From: Ambrosia x helenae
Lineage: Eukaryota > Streptophyta > Magnoliopsida > Asterales > Asteraceae
Assembly: GCA_030844895.1 (NCBI GenBank)
Contig: CM061233.1
Coordinates: 32,360,310 to 32,424,309, forward strand
Reading direction: 5' to 3'
Length of the DNA stretch: 64,000 nucleotides
Below are positions 1-12,368 of this stretch, in pieces. The notes under the pieces are model-generated. The model made no database searches, was not told the origin of the DNA, and saw only the letters and a list, made by a program, of their open reading frames with translations. The position numbers and the translations under genes are program-made. The first letter of the stretch is position 1. Each line of letters starts with the position of its first letter.

Positions 1-476
1 GAAATTACGGTACTAAGACCATATGCCCATGAGGAGTTCATCCACACAACAAATCGTTTGATATGTATGTATCAGGCACGCAGTATTGGGTCTACGAAGC
101 CTATCAGCACATCGCACAGACTCAGACACACGCCCTATATAGCATTACATTGTTTAGAATGTGTCAGATCCCCACTGATGTACTATCATTTCCCTTTATA
201 CTCCAGGAAATCATTTTAGAATTTTCTGATTTTTATAGATTTTCGAATTTACTGTTCCCAAGGATAAGCTGGAGCATTTCAAATATGTGACTGCCCAGAT
301 ATCATTTGTTCACAGAAATCTGACGGCATTAATCTAAGGGAAGAAGATATAGCAGTCAGCAAAGAAATTTTTCAATTTCTATGGTTTTTGAAATTTTTTC
401 AATGTTTTTGGATTTTCAAATTTTTTCTGAAAAACAATAAGAATTTAAACTAAAAAGTGATAGACTGAGGTGGTGA
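1..476 (-). other. Element A pol-ORF3 spacer (partial)
   Basis: Non-coding sequence downstream of pol in element A. It matches 38106-38580 of element C closely. Bases 1-45 are the reverse complement of a block also present in B (24651-24700) and D (57724-57773), with core GGGCATATGGTCTTAGTACC. The short open frame at 63-290 is not kept as a gene in the sister copies. Confidence 0.7.
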
Positions 477-1356
477 TCAGTCCTGTTTTTCTTTAATACC
501 ATTTGCTTTCAAAAGATAATCAAATCTGGATTTATCAAAAGCTTTGGTAAAAAGATCTACGCGTTGATAATCAGTGTGGATTTTGACCATATCGATCAAC
601 TCTTTAGCATAACAATCACGGATAAAATGATATTTAATCCGGATATGTTTAGCCTTTGAGTGATTTACTAAGTCTTTTGTTAATGCGATTGCAGCCTCAT
701 TATCACAGTAAATAGGGGTTTTAAGAAATTGCAAACCGTAATCCACCATCTGCTGTTGGATCCAAAGAACCTGTGAGCAGCAGCTCGATGCTGAAACGTA
801 TTCTGCTTCACATGTGGATAGTGCAAGTGCGGTTTGTTTCTTGCATTGCCAGGTCACGAGCCTGCTCCCCATAAACTGACATCCAGCCGTTGTGGATTTG
901 CTGTCTTTGTCACAGCCGCCCCAATCTGCATCACTAAAAGCGATTAGGTCAAAATTATCATCATGAGGGTACCAAAGTCCTTTCGATGGACAACCCTTCA
1001 GATATCTAAGGATACGCTTGACAGCTGCAAGATGACTCTGTTTCGGCTTCGATTGATATCGCGCACAAAGACATGTCGCAAACATTATATCAGGTCTTGA
1101 CGCTGTGAGATACATCAGAGATCCGACGATTGCTCTGTATGTAAATGGATCAGTTAGCTCCCCCTTAAGATCAACTCCAATCCCCGTGGCTGTATTGGGG
1201 TATCCATCGGCTTCGAATCATCCATCTGGAATCGGCTCAAGACTTCAGAAACGTATTTCGTCTGGTGAATAAAGATCCCCGTTGGTCTTTGCTCCACCTG
1301 CAAACCGAGGAAAAACTGCATTTCTCCCATAGCGCTCATTTCGAACTTTTCCTGCA

Positions 1357-1361
1357 TAACT
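1357..1361. repeat. Target-site duplication TAACT (partner 4445-4449)
   Basis: Five bases identical on both sides of the solo LTR. The uninterrupted sister copy C carries this sequence once, which fixes the boundaries. Confidence 0.9.
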
Positions 1362-1694
1362 TGTGACACCCGGCAACTTCCGATCTACAATGACGTGATT
1401 TTTATAATTTAAAAATAAATATTTATTACAAATATTATTAATTATTAAGTTTCGGAAGTTTACTGACCGTTTTTACAATCGAAACTGCGACCGATTTAAT
1501 TAACGCGATTTAAACGCGTGTTCTGAAAACACGCGTCGGACATCGAAGATATTTATATTTATGTTCGGTTTTATATTTCGAACAGAACCGACTACTTTTT
1601 ATAATTTATTATTGGGCCTAGAATAGAAACCGAGGCATTTTGCGTTAATACGGGTTCGATACGCGGTATCTACCTACCTAACCCTAACCCTAGG

Positions 1695-1703
1695 TATAAA
1701 AGG
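1695..1703 (+). promoter_or_regulatory. TATA box of the Ty3-type solo LTR
   Basis: TATAAAAGG followed about 40 bp downstream by a long CT-rich leader. This arrangement is typical of plant LTR U3/R boundaries. It could drive rightward transcription, antisense to element A. Confidence 0.55.
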
Positions 1704-1738
1704 AAATCTTATCCTTCTTCTTCATTTGGCAGCCGCTA

Positions 1739-1856
1739 CATCTGCCTCTCTCTCTCTACTCTCTCTCTAAAACTCTCTCCCTCACCTCTCCCTCTCTCCC
1801 TCTCGTTCAGTCTCTCTCTCTCCATCCCTCCCGCATCTCTCTCTCCCCTCCTCCTT
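1739..1856 (+). repeat. CT-rich low-complexity tract
   Basis: Repeated CTCTCT/CTCCCT units just after the LTR TATA box. It is probably in the transcribed leader of the solo LTR. Confidence 0.8.
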
Positions 1857-2584
1857 AATAATGAGCCGGCGACCACCATGTTACAGGTGGCGGCGGCAGC
1901 GGGTTCTTTAAGCCCAAATAGGGCTGTGATGATGGTGGTTCAAGGGGGTAAGGGCGGTGGAGGTGTGGTGGTCCGATGGTGGTATGTGGTTATTACTGGG
2001 TCTTGGGTTATAGTCTAGTTTCGTGGTGTATGGTTAAGCTGTGATGGTGGTCTGATGCGGTTGTGTTTGTGGTGGTTTCGGGTGGCTCTTAGTTTCTGTA
2101 GATGGTAGTGGTTTGGGCTCAAATGGTGGTTCAAGGTAGCAGTTCTTGGTTGGGTTTGGAGCAGGTGGTGGTCCCGTGGTGGCTCTAGTTGTGGTTCACG
2201 GTAGGGTCGGGTGGTGGTTGAGGTTTCAATGGCTTGATGGTGGTCTGGCACTGTGGTGGCCGAGTTATAGTGGTTTCGTGGGTGGTTCAACTCGGGTCAA
2301 GTCAGGTTCGTGTTCGGTTTAGATCTCGGGTCAGATCTGGTTGGTTCAGTCCGGGTTATTCGTCGTGTACCAGGTCAGCCCCAAGTGTTGGAGTTTTGGT
2401 TGCAGTCTGGCTCTTGGACTCGTGTCAGTTGTGGTTCGGGTCGCTTGCTTTCATGTTGCGTTGTTCGGGTCCGGTCTATGACGGTCAACATGCAGATCTG
2501 GTCAAACGGCTCGGTACCGGCTACCACGTAGATCGAGACGCGCGCGTACGATTTGGTATACTTGAGTTCATATCCGTTATTATT

Positions 2585-2665
2585 GTAGATGTTATATATT
2601 TATAAATATTGTATATTTGTAAATATTATATATTTATGAATATTATATATTTATAAATATATTGA
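2585..2665 (+). repeat. AT-rich tandem repeat in solo LTR
   Basis: About four imperfect copies of a roughly 20-bp unit built on TATATATTTATAAATAT within the solo LTR. No coding content. Confidence 0.65.
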
Positions 2666-5600
2666 TATGGATGATTAGTTTTAACTCGTGGATGAACCGA
2701 ATAATAATAAACGGTAACTAAATTATATACAAACGATTTGGTAAATGGTTAATTTGACGTAACTTATATCGGACATCGGACTAAATAACATTGGACTACT
2801 TTGTCGGACTATATTATATATAAATAAGTATAGATAGGTGACGAAACGTATAGTCTCGTGAATCGGAATTGTGGATAAAAGGACTTGACGAATTGCGTTT
2901 GAAAGTTGATTTTGGGGAAAATTGTAGACAGCGGGTGTTGTCTGGTTCGTACAAAAACAGAGGAAACTCTGCCCAAATTTTTATAAAATCAAAGCGTAAC
3001 GAACTACTATTTCTATAAATAAATTCCCCTAAGTGTTTTGGACAAACAAATCGAAATGCTTTTAAGGACTATTTATTCGTAGCAATAAAGATGATTTCCA
3101 AACAATATTTGAGAAAAAGTAACAAATGTTATTAATCGGTTTTAATAACTACAATTGTATCTCCTCAAAAAGTATTTCTAAAATAGAATTACACAAAACA
3201 AATACATTTATATGATTTATGAGACAAGCTACGATTCAGGATAATTATACGTTTCGGGGTACTAGTCCAACATGGTTTATACACAAATAGTAACAAGTGT
3301 GCAACTTGGGTGCTATGTTGTATATGGGAATTAAGATAAGTCATTGTCGGTTCGTCGAGTTGAAACGTATTGAGACTCGTGTTGGTACACACGAGTCTAG
3401 ACAGTCGGTTAGGCTATCTTGTAAGCGATTGATAAGCTAGGCTTATGAGTGATAGACTGTTATGGTGTCCTTTGTTGGTAATTTAGGGCACGAGGAAGTC
3501 GGTCGAGGTTTCAGGCTTGTTTGCTAGCTTAGCATGGAAATTAAGGTGAGTTCATGACCCCACTTTTTATCGTTTTATAAATGCTTTCGGGGGGAAGACA
3601 TGCTTCTTTTATGAAAATCTGATGAAATTAAAGTGATCAAGTTTTGGGAAAAGTTTAACATTTCAAACACTTTGAAAAATCATACATGGGAAATCAAATG
3701 AGTTGCGTGAGTTTCACGGCCCCGCCTTACGCTTTACATTTTGGGGGAGACACATGCTTATACTTATTACATAAATTATCATGTTATGCTAGTGTTGATT
3801 CGTTTACATACTATACGATACGTAAAGTCCCGGGGAAACCATGAATATGCTGGATAGCATAACGGGGGAAATGTGGATAGATCTATTGGGACTGACAGAC
3901 CCCACCCGTCGGCTGGGAGCCGGGCGGGTGCATATTGTCTCGGTCATAAGCTTAATCGTTTCGGGCAAAATCATATATCGTTGTCTGTAATGGTTTCCGG
4001 TCGTAGTGGTATTATTCATGCGTCTAGCTAACGCTATCATTTCTAACATAGTGATAACATGATGGCTTTCAAAACTTATGGAAATGTTTTCGTAAAACTT
4101 TATTCCTGGTTTGGAATAAGATAACTTTATTCCCTGGTTTGGGGTTACGCAACTAGTTCCTAGATTTGGACTACATAGATTTCGGGTTGAAATGATTTTG
4201 GATTAAACTTAACTTTTGGTTTCGTAAACTTATGAACTCACCAGCTTTATGTTGACTTTTTAAGCATGTCTTTCAGGTTTAACTTTGGTAACGGCACGGT
4301 TGGAGTGGGCGACGTCTTGGGATCGGGGATCCTAGAGGGTTAGACATGGCGTTCAGGAAACATAAGAGTCTTAGATGCAACTTTCCGCTGCGCGGCGAAG
4401 CTACCAAACGTCACAACCGACGAGGGAAAAGTCGGGGTGTGACATAACTTGTTCAAATTCCCTGCACAGAAGTTCGTTAGTTGACCCGAAAATAATATCA
4501 TCAACATAAATTTGTACTAGAAGCAAATCATCTCCTGCTCGTTTCGTGAATAGTGTGCAGTCTACCAGTCCGCGTTTGAATCCTTTCGAGAGAAGATACG
4601 TGCTCAGCTCCTCATACCATTGTCTCGGAGCCTGGTGCAACCCGTAGAGAGCTTTGTTTAACACATAAACCTTATCCCGGTGAATAGGGTCCTCAAAGCC
4701 CGGCGGTTGACCTACGTAAACTTCCTCTTTAACCACACCGTAAAGAAAAGCGCTCTTTACATCCATCTGATACACCTTAAATTTCTTCCATGATGCAAAC
4801 GCGAGGAACATTCTGATAGCTTCCAAGCGTGCAACCGGTGCATAGATTTCATTGTAGTCGATTCCTTCAACCTGATGAAAACCTTGAACAACCAAACGAG
4901 CTTTGTTTCGCACTATGACTCCTCTGTCATCCTTCTTGCATTTAAACACCCATTTGGTTCCAATTTTCTTTCTACCAGGGGCAAATCTGTTAGGGTCCAT
5001 ACACCAAGTTTCTGGAACTGTAATAACTCCTCCTGCATTGCTTCCACCCAGGCGTCATCCAAAAGAGCATCCTTGTATGTCCGCGGCTCGACCTGCGAAA
5101 CATAACAAGAAAATGACCAGTCATTCTAAAAACCAGATTTCTGAATTTTGGCATATAAAGCAAGGTTGCCAATGTTTTCTGGTGCTTGAGCATTTCTCAG
5201 CTGCCCTCTTGTCATCACACTGCTACCAGGATCACCAATAACCTGTTCAAGCGGGTGTATCTGATGTATCCGAGATTCCGGATAATCAGGTACTTGTACT
5301 CCCGTTTGAGTTGTCAAATTTTCTGTAGAAACCAGATCATTACCCACATTCGATGTTGAAGCATCAATGTTAGATAGGTTCACTGGTGGTGTCACTGTAG
5401 CGTTGTCCAGAATAGCTTCACTTGTTGCATCATCGTCTTCATATTCTGATTCGGATGAATTAAGCGATGTAGAAGCCTCTTGGAACACCTCTTCTTCCAA
5501 TACAGGAGCAGTGGTATCATTAGAAGCTGTTTGTGGGTTTACCGTGATCGGACGCACTAACGGTGAAGTTACGGCGTTTTCGACCTCGTAGTATAAGCGA

Positions 5601-7003
5601 AGTACAGCTTCTTCAACCATGCTATCTAGATTGAATGATTCAAAGAAGTCTTTGTAATCAAACATCCAATCTGGTCCTCCACCCTGTACATTTTGTGTAT
5701 ATCTTTGAACTTCGACATTGTTCCACTCCTCGACCTTTCTAGTTCTTTTGTTGAATACCCGTTTTAATGGGGTTGCATATCCAACAAAATAACCTTCTTC
5801 AGCCTTTGGTGCAAACTTTTCCGAAGGATTCAGCATTGTACATGGGGCACCAAATGGTTCTAGATACTCCAGATTCGGCTTACGTCGGTTCAACAGCTCA
5901 TAACATGCTGCGTAAATAGCTTCGTTCCAGAACTTCTTCACTGTCAAAACATGGTTAAGAGTATAACATGCTGCGTAAATAGCTTCGTTCCAGAACATGA
6001 CTGGAAGATTTGAATCTGCAAGCATAGTTCTTGTCGTCTCTATAAGAGTCCTGTTCTTTCTCTCTGCGACACCGTTCTGCTGGGGTGTATACGGAGCGTT
6101 ATATTCATGATGAATTCCTTTGTTTGCACAAAGATCCTCCATCTGAGCATTTTTAAACTCCATCCCATTGTCACTCCGGATTCTTTTGATCTTCAGACCA
6201 TATATATTCTCCAGACGTGTAAACAGAACCTTCAAGTTATCAAAAGTGTCGCTTTTCTGATGCAAACACATTACCCATGAAAATCTTGAATAATCATCAG
6301 TCACCACAAGACAGTATAACTCCTCGGCATGACTTTTACGTCTGACTGGACCGAATAAATCCATATGCAAACGTTCAAGTGGCAGCTCAACAGAATTAAC
6401 TTTCTTTGGTCTATGGGATTGTTTGTGCTGCTTTCCCTTCTTGCAACTGATACACTTGTCATTCAGATGGAAGTGTTTGACATTAACTCCCGTGACAAGT
6501 TCATTCTTCACAAGCTGATTCATCTTTCGCAAATGAATGTGTCCCATTCTCCTGTGCCACATAATGGATTCTTTTTCTGTAGCCTTGGAGAGGAAACATG
6601 TGACTTGGCCATGGGTGGTCATTGCTTTAGACATGTCGAGAATATACAAGTTGTTAACTCTCGGCGTCTTCAGCATCACCCACTCTTTTGGTAGCTCAAA
6701 CCCAGGTTTCAAGATGTAACAGGATTTGTCATCAAAATACACAAAAAATTGTTTATCACAAATTTGACTAACACTGAGCAAATTATAGTCTATCTGTTTC
6801 ACATAAGAAATCCGCTCAAATGTTACGACCCCATTGCTTACACTACCCTCCATAGTAATGTAGCTTCCCTTATTACCAGCAAATGCCACATAACCTCCGT
6901 TAATGTTTTTGATGTCAAAGAGTAGCGTGAGGTCCCCTATCATGTGACCAGAAGCTCCACTGTCAACAATCCATAGGCTGCTAACAGGGCCAGCAGGAGC
7001 TCC

Positions 7004-8906
7004 CTGCACATTTAAAGTAGATCAATTAGTTCTTTCGGGGGACCCAAGCCTGTTTGGTCTTGGGTCTTTGAACAGGTTGTTTCAAATAGTCTTTTGAATC
7101 ACAAACGTCTTGGGTGACTTCAACCCCTTTCTTCTCACTAACAACTTTCTTTTTCTCATTCTTCTCACTCTGTGAAGTAGAGGCTCCTTCAGATTCCTTA
7201 GATGACCAAGATTGCTCAGATCTTTTCAAGATCCGAATCTGAGATTTTGAAGTCTCAGTCGGTTTCTTTACTTCTTCTTTAAAAGCAACCTTCTTGGTTA
7301 CCTTCTCTGATTTAACAGAGACAGGTCCAACTGCTTGTTTACCATTAGGTTTAGGAGCTACCTTTTTGGTATCAGCAGTTGAGTTCATCATATGTTTCTT
7401 ACCAGATTTATCAGTGGTCATCCGGTTGCGCTTATCATACGTCATCGGACAATTTTCCCCCTTGTTATAAAAATTGTTTTGATTATGATAAAATTCTTGT
7501 TGGGGAAAATGCCGTCTCTGTTGATAGCCATAGTTGTCAACCGGATACTCATGATATTGCCTCATCTCCACCTCGTGCCTTTTGTGTCGTACGTACGGGC
7601 AGGCGGCAAGTAAATGTCCCCGTTCCCCGCACTTATAACACGCACGGTATTCCTCATAGTTTTCCTTGATCGGCGACTTGGAAAAACTAGCAATGGGATA
7701 TTGATCGACCATACATTGTTTCCTTAAACTCTCAGGAGCTGGGTCCTCTGAGTAAGTCGGTTCAATAAAACTATTTTCTTTATGAACTGGCAAAACAAAC
7801 TGTGTGACATTGACCTTAGCTTCTTTATCCGAATAAATTTTGTCTAAAATCTCTTGAGGAATGTCGTTGGTCCTTTCAAATTTCGGGAACCAAATCGTAC
7901 TTTCCTGCCAGATCTTTTCGATTTTTGAAGAATTGACAAACTTAATCGGAAACTCATCATCGGATAAAATCTTATCGGAGCCTTGCATCCGATAAAAGAT
8001 TTTGACAGGTTTATCACACGATTCATTGCTCACATCATTGGATTTTTCAGATTTAAGCTCATTTTTCTTATCAACCGGTTTTACCACATTTTTCTCAGTT
8101 TTAATTTCAACTTTCTTTTCAACCGGTTTTCTCACGTTTTTCTCAACCTTCTTTACCTCTTTCTTTTCAAAACTCTTACCAACAAACTTTTCATTTTTCT
8201 TAACCTCATTTTTACGATGAGCATTTGCCATTGGATGAATGATCTGAGACGGTGAGACAGGCTCAGTAGTGATTATATGATTTTCATCAGGAATATCACT
8301 ATCACTTTCAACCGTCTCAGATGACTCATCTTCTTCATCTGAATCATCAGTAGCGACCACACCCTCACTATTTCCCAGTACTGGTCTCACATCAGAATAT
8401 GGATCCCCGACACTGGAAGTGTTAGGCTCATTTTCTGGTGTGGGATCAGGATTGATTAAAGTCTCCGGTGGTATTGCGTGTAAAGTGTGATTCTCAAACA
8501 ATACCGGAGATGGAACTGACTTATAGTTTGCACTATTCGTCTGGGAGGGTTCTTCAATGATATGATCGACTACATATGCTATGTGCTTGTAACTTTCTAA
8601 TTTCTTGTTAACTTTTTCCGCAAAGCACTTGATGGTTGCCATTTCCAATTTAGTGTTTTCCATTTCATTGATATAATTATTAATGGCAAGTTGTTTAATA
8701 GATAATGTCTTTTTCAGTTCAGACACATCCTTTTTATAACCATCAAGAACTTTGTTGAAATCTTTTAAGTCCTTTTGATAAATCTGATAGTTGAGTTTTG
8801 CACTCTCAAGTTGGACCTTGAGAAGCTTGTTTTCATCAGTCAGTTTTTCAAAATCTGCACATTTATCACATTTAACACACGCTTGAGATTGAGTTTCAGA
8901 ACTTAC
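7004..8906 (-). other. Putative gag-pol intron, element A
   Basis: Donor GTAAGT begins at 8906 and acceptor TGTGCAG ends at 7004. The donor follows a complete codon (AAG CCG) and the acceptor precedes GGA GCT of pol, so both are phase 0. Removing 1,903 bases would join the first gag half to protease and skip the gag stop. The same pair occurs in B, C and D. Prediction only; no transcript evidence. Confidence 0.5.
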
Positions 8907-11215
8907 CGGCTTAGGAGGTTTTGTCATGGCCATTAAAGCAAAGTGAGCTTCCTTTCCTGCGAAGAATTTGGAGTAGTCAATCTTGGTGCTGCATCATCCA
9001 CCATACATGACTTGCGAGTCATCAGGAAGTCAGCTTCAGCTAGCAGTTGGTCAATATCATCATCTAGTGGATTCACACTAGTCTCTGAATCAGATTCGCT
9101 CTCCATATCCGAGTAAGCTGAATCATTTTGATCTCCAACATCAGTGACAGAATCAAGAATCATCCCCGATCTCTTGTCTTCACTTTCAGCAATCACATCT
9201 TCATTCACTTCTTCAATCTTCAACTCAGACACTTTTTCAATCACAACCTCTTCTTCAATTTCCTCATTCTCATCCAAACTCATCTGCTGTGCCACACAAG
9301 CAACATTCCCAGCAGTGGTCTCCTCCACCCCCAATCGCATACCAGTCCAGTCAAAACCTTCATCCTTTTGGATTACAAGTGCTTGGTTTTGAGTATCAGT
9401 TTGGTTTTGGTTTTGTGTGTTAGGTGTAGAGATAGGAACTATAGTTCGGTTTGGGTTTTGTTGAGGTTGGTTTTGAGTTGTAGATTGTCTGGTGTTGGTG
9501 TTTTGTTGAAGGTTCTGATAAGTGTTTTGTGGTTGAAAGCTTGAGATGTTGGGATTGTTGTAAGACACTTGATTTTGGTTTTGGTTTTGTCGGTTTTGGT
9601 ATGTAGAATTGAAAGGATTTCGGTTACCTTGCTGTGCTGGCTGTGTGCACTCTCTTTTAAAATGTCCCTTTTCACCACAGTTAAAGCAGGTAACCTTTGC
9701 TTTGTTGAATCCGTATGTGGTGTTGGGAGAGGTTGAGAGATCAGTCCTGCCAGTCTTCTGAATAAAATCAGTGGCTCTCCTCATAATGCTTGCAAAAGCC
9801 CACTGAATGTCCATCAACTCCATTTCCTCTTTGTCGATTTGAGCATAGTCCTCATTGGTGAGATTATTGTTACCAATTTGACTTGCTACCAAACCGTTGT
9901 AAGAAGCAACCATGGCAGATACAAGAGCAACATGCTGTTGAGCAATTTCAACAGTCACATTGTTAAGGTTTGATGTCTCTAACACAATCGGGTTTTGACT
10001 TGATTGTGCTTGAGTAATCTGCATCTGGTTCACTTGAGGAGGATATTGTTGTTGTTGTTGAGGTTGACTTGATGTATAGCATGCGGCTTGTTGTAATGGT
10101 GAAAATGGTGGAATAAAGTTTTGTGTTTGATAAGGTTGTTGTGTGTATGATGGTGTGTAGGATGAAGTTTGAGCAAGGTAGTTAATGGGTGCTTTTGTTG
10201 GTTCAACAATGTTAGACACACATGCTATGTGAGGTGCAACAGTAGAAGTGGTGCTTGAAGCAGAAAGAGAGTTAGATGTACCACTCACATATAAATCAGG
10301 ATTCTGTGGAATCTGAGCTCTCTTAGCTTTTCTCTTTTCCTCCATCTCTTTGTTTTCCAGCTTTTGGATGAACTCATTAATAGTCCAATACTGGTAAGCA
10401 TCCTTCTCCTTTAACACTTCGATGTGTTGGTTCCAGTAGGGTGGTAAAGCATCAGCAAATTTATCTACTAATTCCGACATTGGAATGCTGATCTCATAGC
10501 TCGACAATTCAGTGAGCAAATGGCAGTACCTTGGAACCAACTCTTTTAGGGTCTCATTACCCATATAACTGAAGTTTTCAAACTCCTTCCGAAGCTCTTC
10601 CATCCTAAGCTTCCTGGTCTTCTCATTTCCATCTTGTCGATTTCTCAACATATCCCAAAGTTGTTTGGATGTAGTGCACGATCCAAACTAATGTAATAGA
10701 TCAGTGTTGATCGCTTGGGATAGCTGAGAGAATGCTTTCTTCTCTATTGCAAACCTTTTCTTCTCATCATCCGCCAAATTCTCCAAAGGGATTGGTTCTC
10801 CAGTATTCTCCAGAATAGGAGCAACGTAACCCTTCACAATCATTTGCCATGCCTCGGCTCCTTCAAGTCCTTGTCCCTCAACGTGAATCTTAAACTTCGT
10901 CTTCCAAGTATTATACTCCTTCATGTCCATTAGCTTCGGTGGACGGATGCCGCTTCCAGAAGATAGATCATGAATAAGAGTGGATATAGCGTTGGTCGTC
11001 TGTGAATGGACTGCTGCTGCTGCGACTCCCCAATAGTTGTCAATCGGTTGTGGTAATGGTTGAACAACTTGTTGTGGTGCCGAACTAGTCATTGCCATAT
11101 AATTGATCGGTTGTGATGGTTGACTAGTCTTCTGAGCTGCAATGGACCACGGATCTTGTGTTGTCTGCTGTTGTGGTGCTTGAGTAGGTCTAGGCGTTGT
11201 TGGAAAGTTCCACAT
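7026..11215 (-). pseudogene. Element A gag, long two-zinc-knuckle form, disrupted
   Basis: Gag builds the virus-like particle and binds element RNA. The start chosen is ATG at 11215 (MWNFPTTPRP), shared with D; the GTG eight codons upstream is not conserved. The N-terminal half has a copia gag domain (KLMDMKEYNTW, HDGNEKTRKLRMEEL-like run), a Q/N-rich linker and knuckle CFNCGEKGHFKREC. The C-terminal half has a coiled coil and a second knuckle, CYKCGERGHLLAAC, and ends AWVPRKN. Two breaks are visible: TAG at 10688-10690 where C has CAG, and a one-base deletion near 8990. A donor-like GTAAGT lies at 8906-8901 inside the frame. Length is far above a typical copia gag of about 300-400 residues. 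Confidence 0.88.
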
Positions 11216-11839
11216 CTTGTCCTGCAAACGATTAAACACGAAAAGATTAAAATTGTTTCAAAACAGAATACTCCTTCGTATATACGGACGTGCGAAGGAG
11301 AAATAAAGTTCTCTTTCGCCCGTTTATGATTGATACGAATGTAAACTAAACAACAAAAACTCCTTTGACCACTTAAGACTCTCTTTCGACCGTTTTACAG
11401 CTCCTTCGACCGTTCGATCAGGCGAAGGTGAAACAAAGGTGCGAATGTGAAAAATAAGCAATCAAAGTCTTCCTTCGACCACTAAAACACCTCCTTCGTA
11501 CACAAAATCACTCTTTCGACCCAAATGAAATCCTCTTTCGACCAAACTCTCTCGTTCGACCCCTGTGATTTCAAAAACGGTTATTCTTTGAAAATCAGTT
11601 AATTTTGATCATGTTTTTCAAATGTTGATGGATTTTGATGATCTTAATCAGGTTTTGAATCGGATTTGATTTGGAACAACTTTAATAAAGAGAATTATCC
11701 AATTTAAACTCGAAATCAAGGTGTAATCGATTAAAATCTTATCACATCAGTTTGTTCATTGAAAACAGAAACTTTTTTATCAAAATTGGGTCCAAATCAA
11801 CTGAGAGATTATTAATTTGTGGTTGTTTGATCCGAAATG
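11216..11839 (-). promoter_or_regulatory. Element A gag leader with TTCG/CGAA motif array
   Basis: Untranslated leader between primer site and gag. Bases 11260-11575 contain more than ten copies, in both orientations, of a degenerate motif with core CTTTCGACC / GGNCGAA (for example TCCTTCGACC, AGGCGAAGGTG). The same array type fills the leaders of B, C and D. The distal part near the primer site is AT-rich with no motif copies. Confidence 0.65.
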
Positions 11840-11851
11840 GCTTTGATACCA
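11840..11851 (-). promoter_or_regulatory. Primer binding site (tRNA-iMet), mutated
   Basis: On the minus strand this reads TGGTATCAAAGC, against TGGTATCAGAGC in B, C and D. It lies three bases beyond the LTR, complementary to the 3' end of initiator tRNA-Met apart from one change. Confidence 0.85.
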
Positions 11852-11854
11852 CTT

Positions 11855-12368
11855 TGTATATACGTGAAAGGATCGATAACAAACAAAGATTGATCAAACA
11901 AGTTAGTTTCAGGTGCGGAAACCCTAAAACTATCACAAAATAATAATCAAACAGATTCAAACACACAGATCATCATTTTCAATCAATTTCATTAATAAAA
12001 CACTTGTTTACACGTTGAATTATGAATACAATCAAGGTTTAAACGGAAAACAAGTTTAACAATAACTAGAGAGAGTTTTCAGAAAGAGGAGGGAATAATA
12101 ATCATCAAAGTTACATTCAAAAATGAACTTGACCTATTTATAGGCCTGCACATTAGCCCAAACTGTTCATGCGAATGTGCAGGTTCGCCCACATCAACTG
12201 GTCGAACCAAGCTCTTCTATAATCTAATCTTCATTCGCCCAAAACATTCTTCCTTCGCACCTTTTAATCCTCCTTCGCACCTTCTAGTTTGTTCCTTCGC
12301 ACCTTCGATATCTACAAAACAAAATGTGTTTTACAATCCAAAGCTTTAGTCGCACTTTTGCATCTACA
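11855..12368 (-). repeat. 5' LTR of element A
   Basis: On the minus strand it begins TGTAGATGCA and ends ACGTATATACA, 514 bp. Its U3 holds several TTCG/CGAA motifs (12165-12310) and a TATA-like CTATAAATAG at 12143-12134. It differs from the C LTR by small indels, including an extra motif unit near 12265-12285. The right flank is ATCAT inside fragment G; the matching left flank is outside the window. Confidence 0.88.

Larger units (their letters stand above)
1362..4444 (+). mobile_element. Solo LTR of a Ty3-type element inserted in element A RT
   Basis: The insertion begins TGTGACACCC and ends GGGTGTGACA, and TAACT flanks it at 1357-1361 and 4445-4449. Element C, uninterrupted at this point (about 39463-39480), shows the empty site. 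The 3,083 bp contain no gag or pol, so I read it as a solo LTR left by LTR-LTR recombination. Orientation is taken from a TATA box at 1695-1703 followed by a CT-rich leader. It shares blocks with E1: the GGGTTCG...ACGCGGTA segment near 1648 and CAGAGGAAACTCTGCCC at 2958-2974 (30976-30992 in E1). The family is probably Ty3, judged from LTR length and TGTNACACCC-style ends, since there is no coding domain to prove it. Open frames inside are not conserved. Confidence 0.85.
477..7003 (-). pseudogene. Element A pol (protease-integrase-RT-RNase H), disrupted
   Basis: Ty1/copia polyprotein. In order on the minus strand: protease with DSGASGHM, the zinc-binding pre-integrase segment (HRRMGHIH, then CISCKKGK), the integrase core (DDYSRFSW, RSDNG, then a QQNGVAERKNRT block), RVT_2 reverse transcriptase with YVDDIIFG, and copia RNase H (SDADWGG, CDNEAA). 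Damage seen: a local duplication in the integrase tail (about 5909-5997), a stop at 5126-5128, a frameshift near 4980, insertion of a solo LTR at 1362-4444, and an indel near 1180. I start the coding part at 7003, right after the conserved TGTGCAG, because no ATG is shared there. The C-terminus (KEKQD) is the same as in the other copies. The protein should have processed Gag-Pol, made cDNA and integrated it. Confidence 0.9.
1..12368 (-). mobile_element. Sirevirus-like Ty1/copia element A, left end outside window
   Basis: Read on the minus strand, this holds a 5' LTR (11855-12368), iMet primer site, leader, gag (11215-7026), pol (7003-477) and the start of the pol-ORF3 spacer. ORF3 and the 3' LTR lie beyond base 1. 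The domain order protease, integrase, reverse transcriptase, RNase H defines Ty1/copia. The very long gag and the extra downstream gene seen in sister copies B, C and D point to the Sirevirus lineage. A is closest to element C. It is dead: gag has a stop and a frameshift, pol has indels and a stop, and a Ty3-type solo LTR sits inside the reverse transcriptase. Its right end abuts ORF3 of fragment G, so A probably inserted there. Confidence 0.9.

Noticed and set aside
2015..2605. Overlapping open frames in the solo LTR
   Set aside because: Low-complexity or GT-rich translations on opposite strands with no domain; inside an LTR.
11216..11240. Splice acceptor just before gag (CGTTTGCAG in A)
   Set aside because: Partly kept in C, a weak TTTTTCAG in B, and absent in D, so not consistent across copies.
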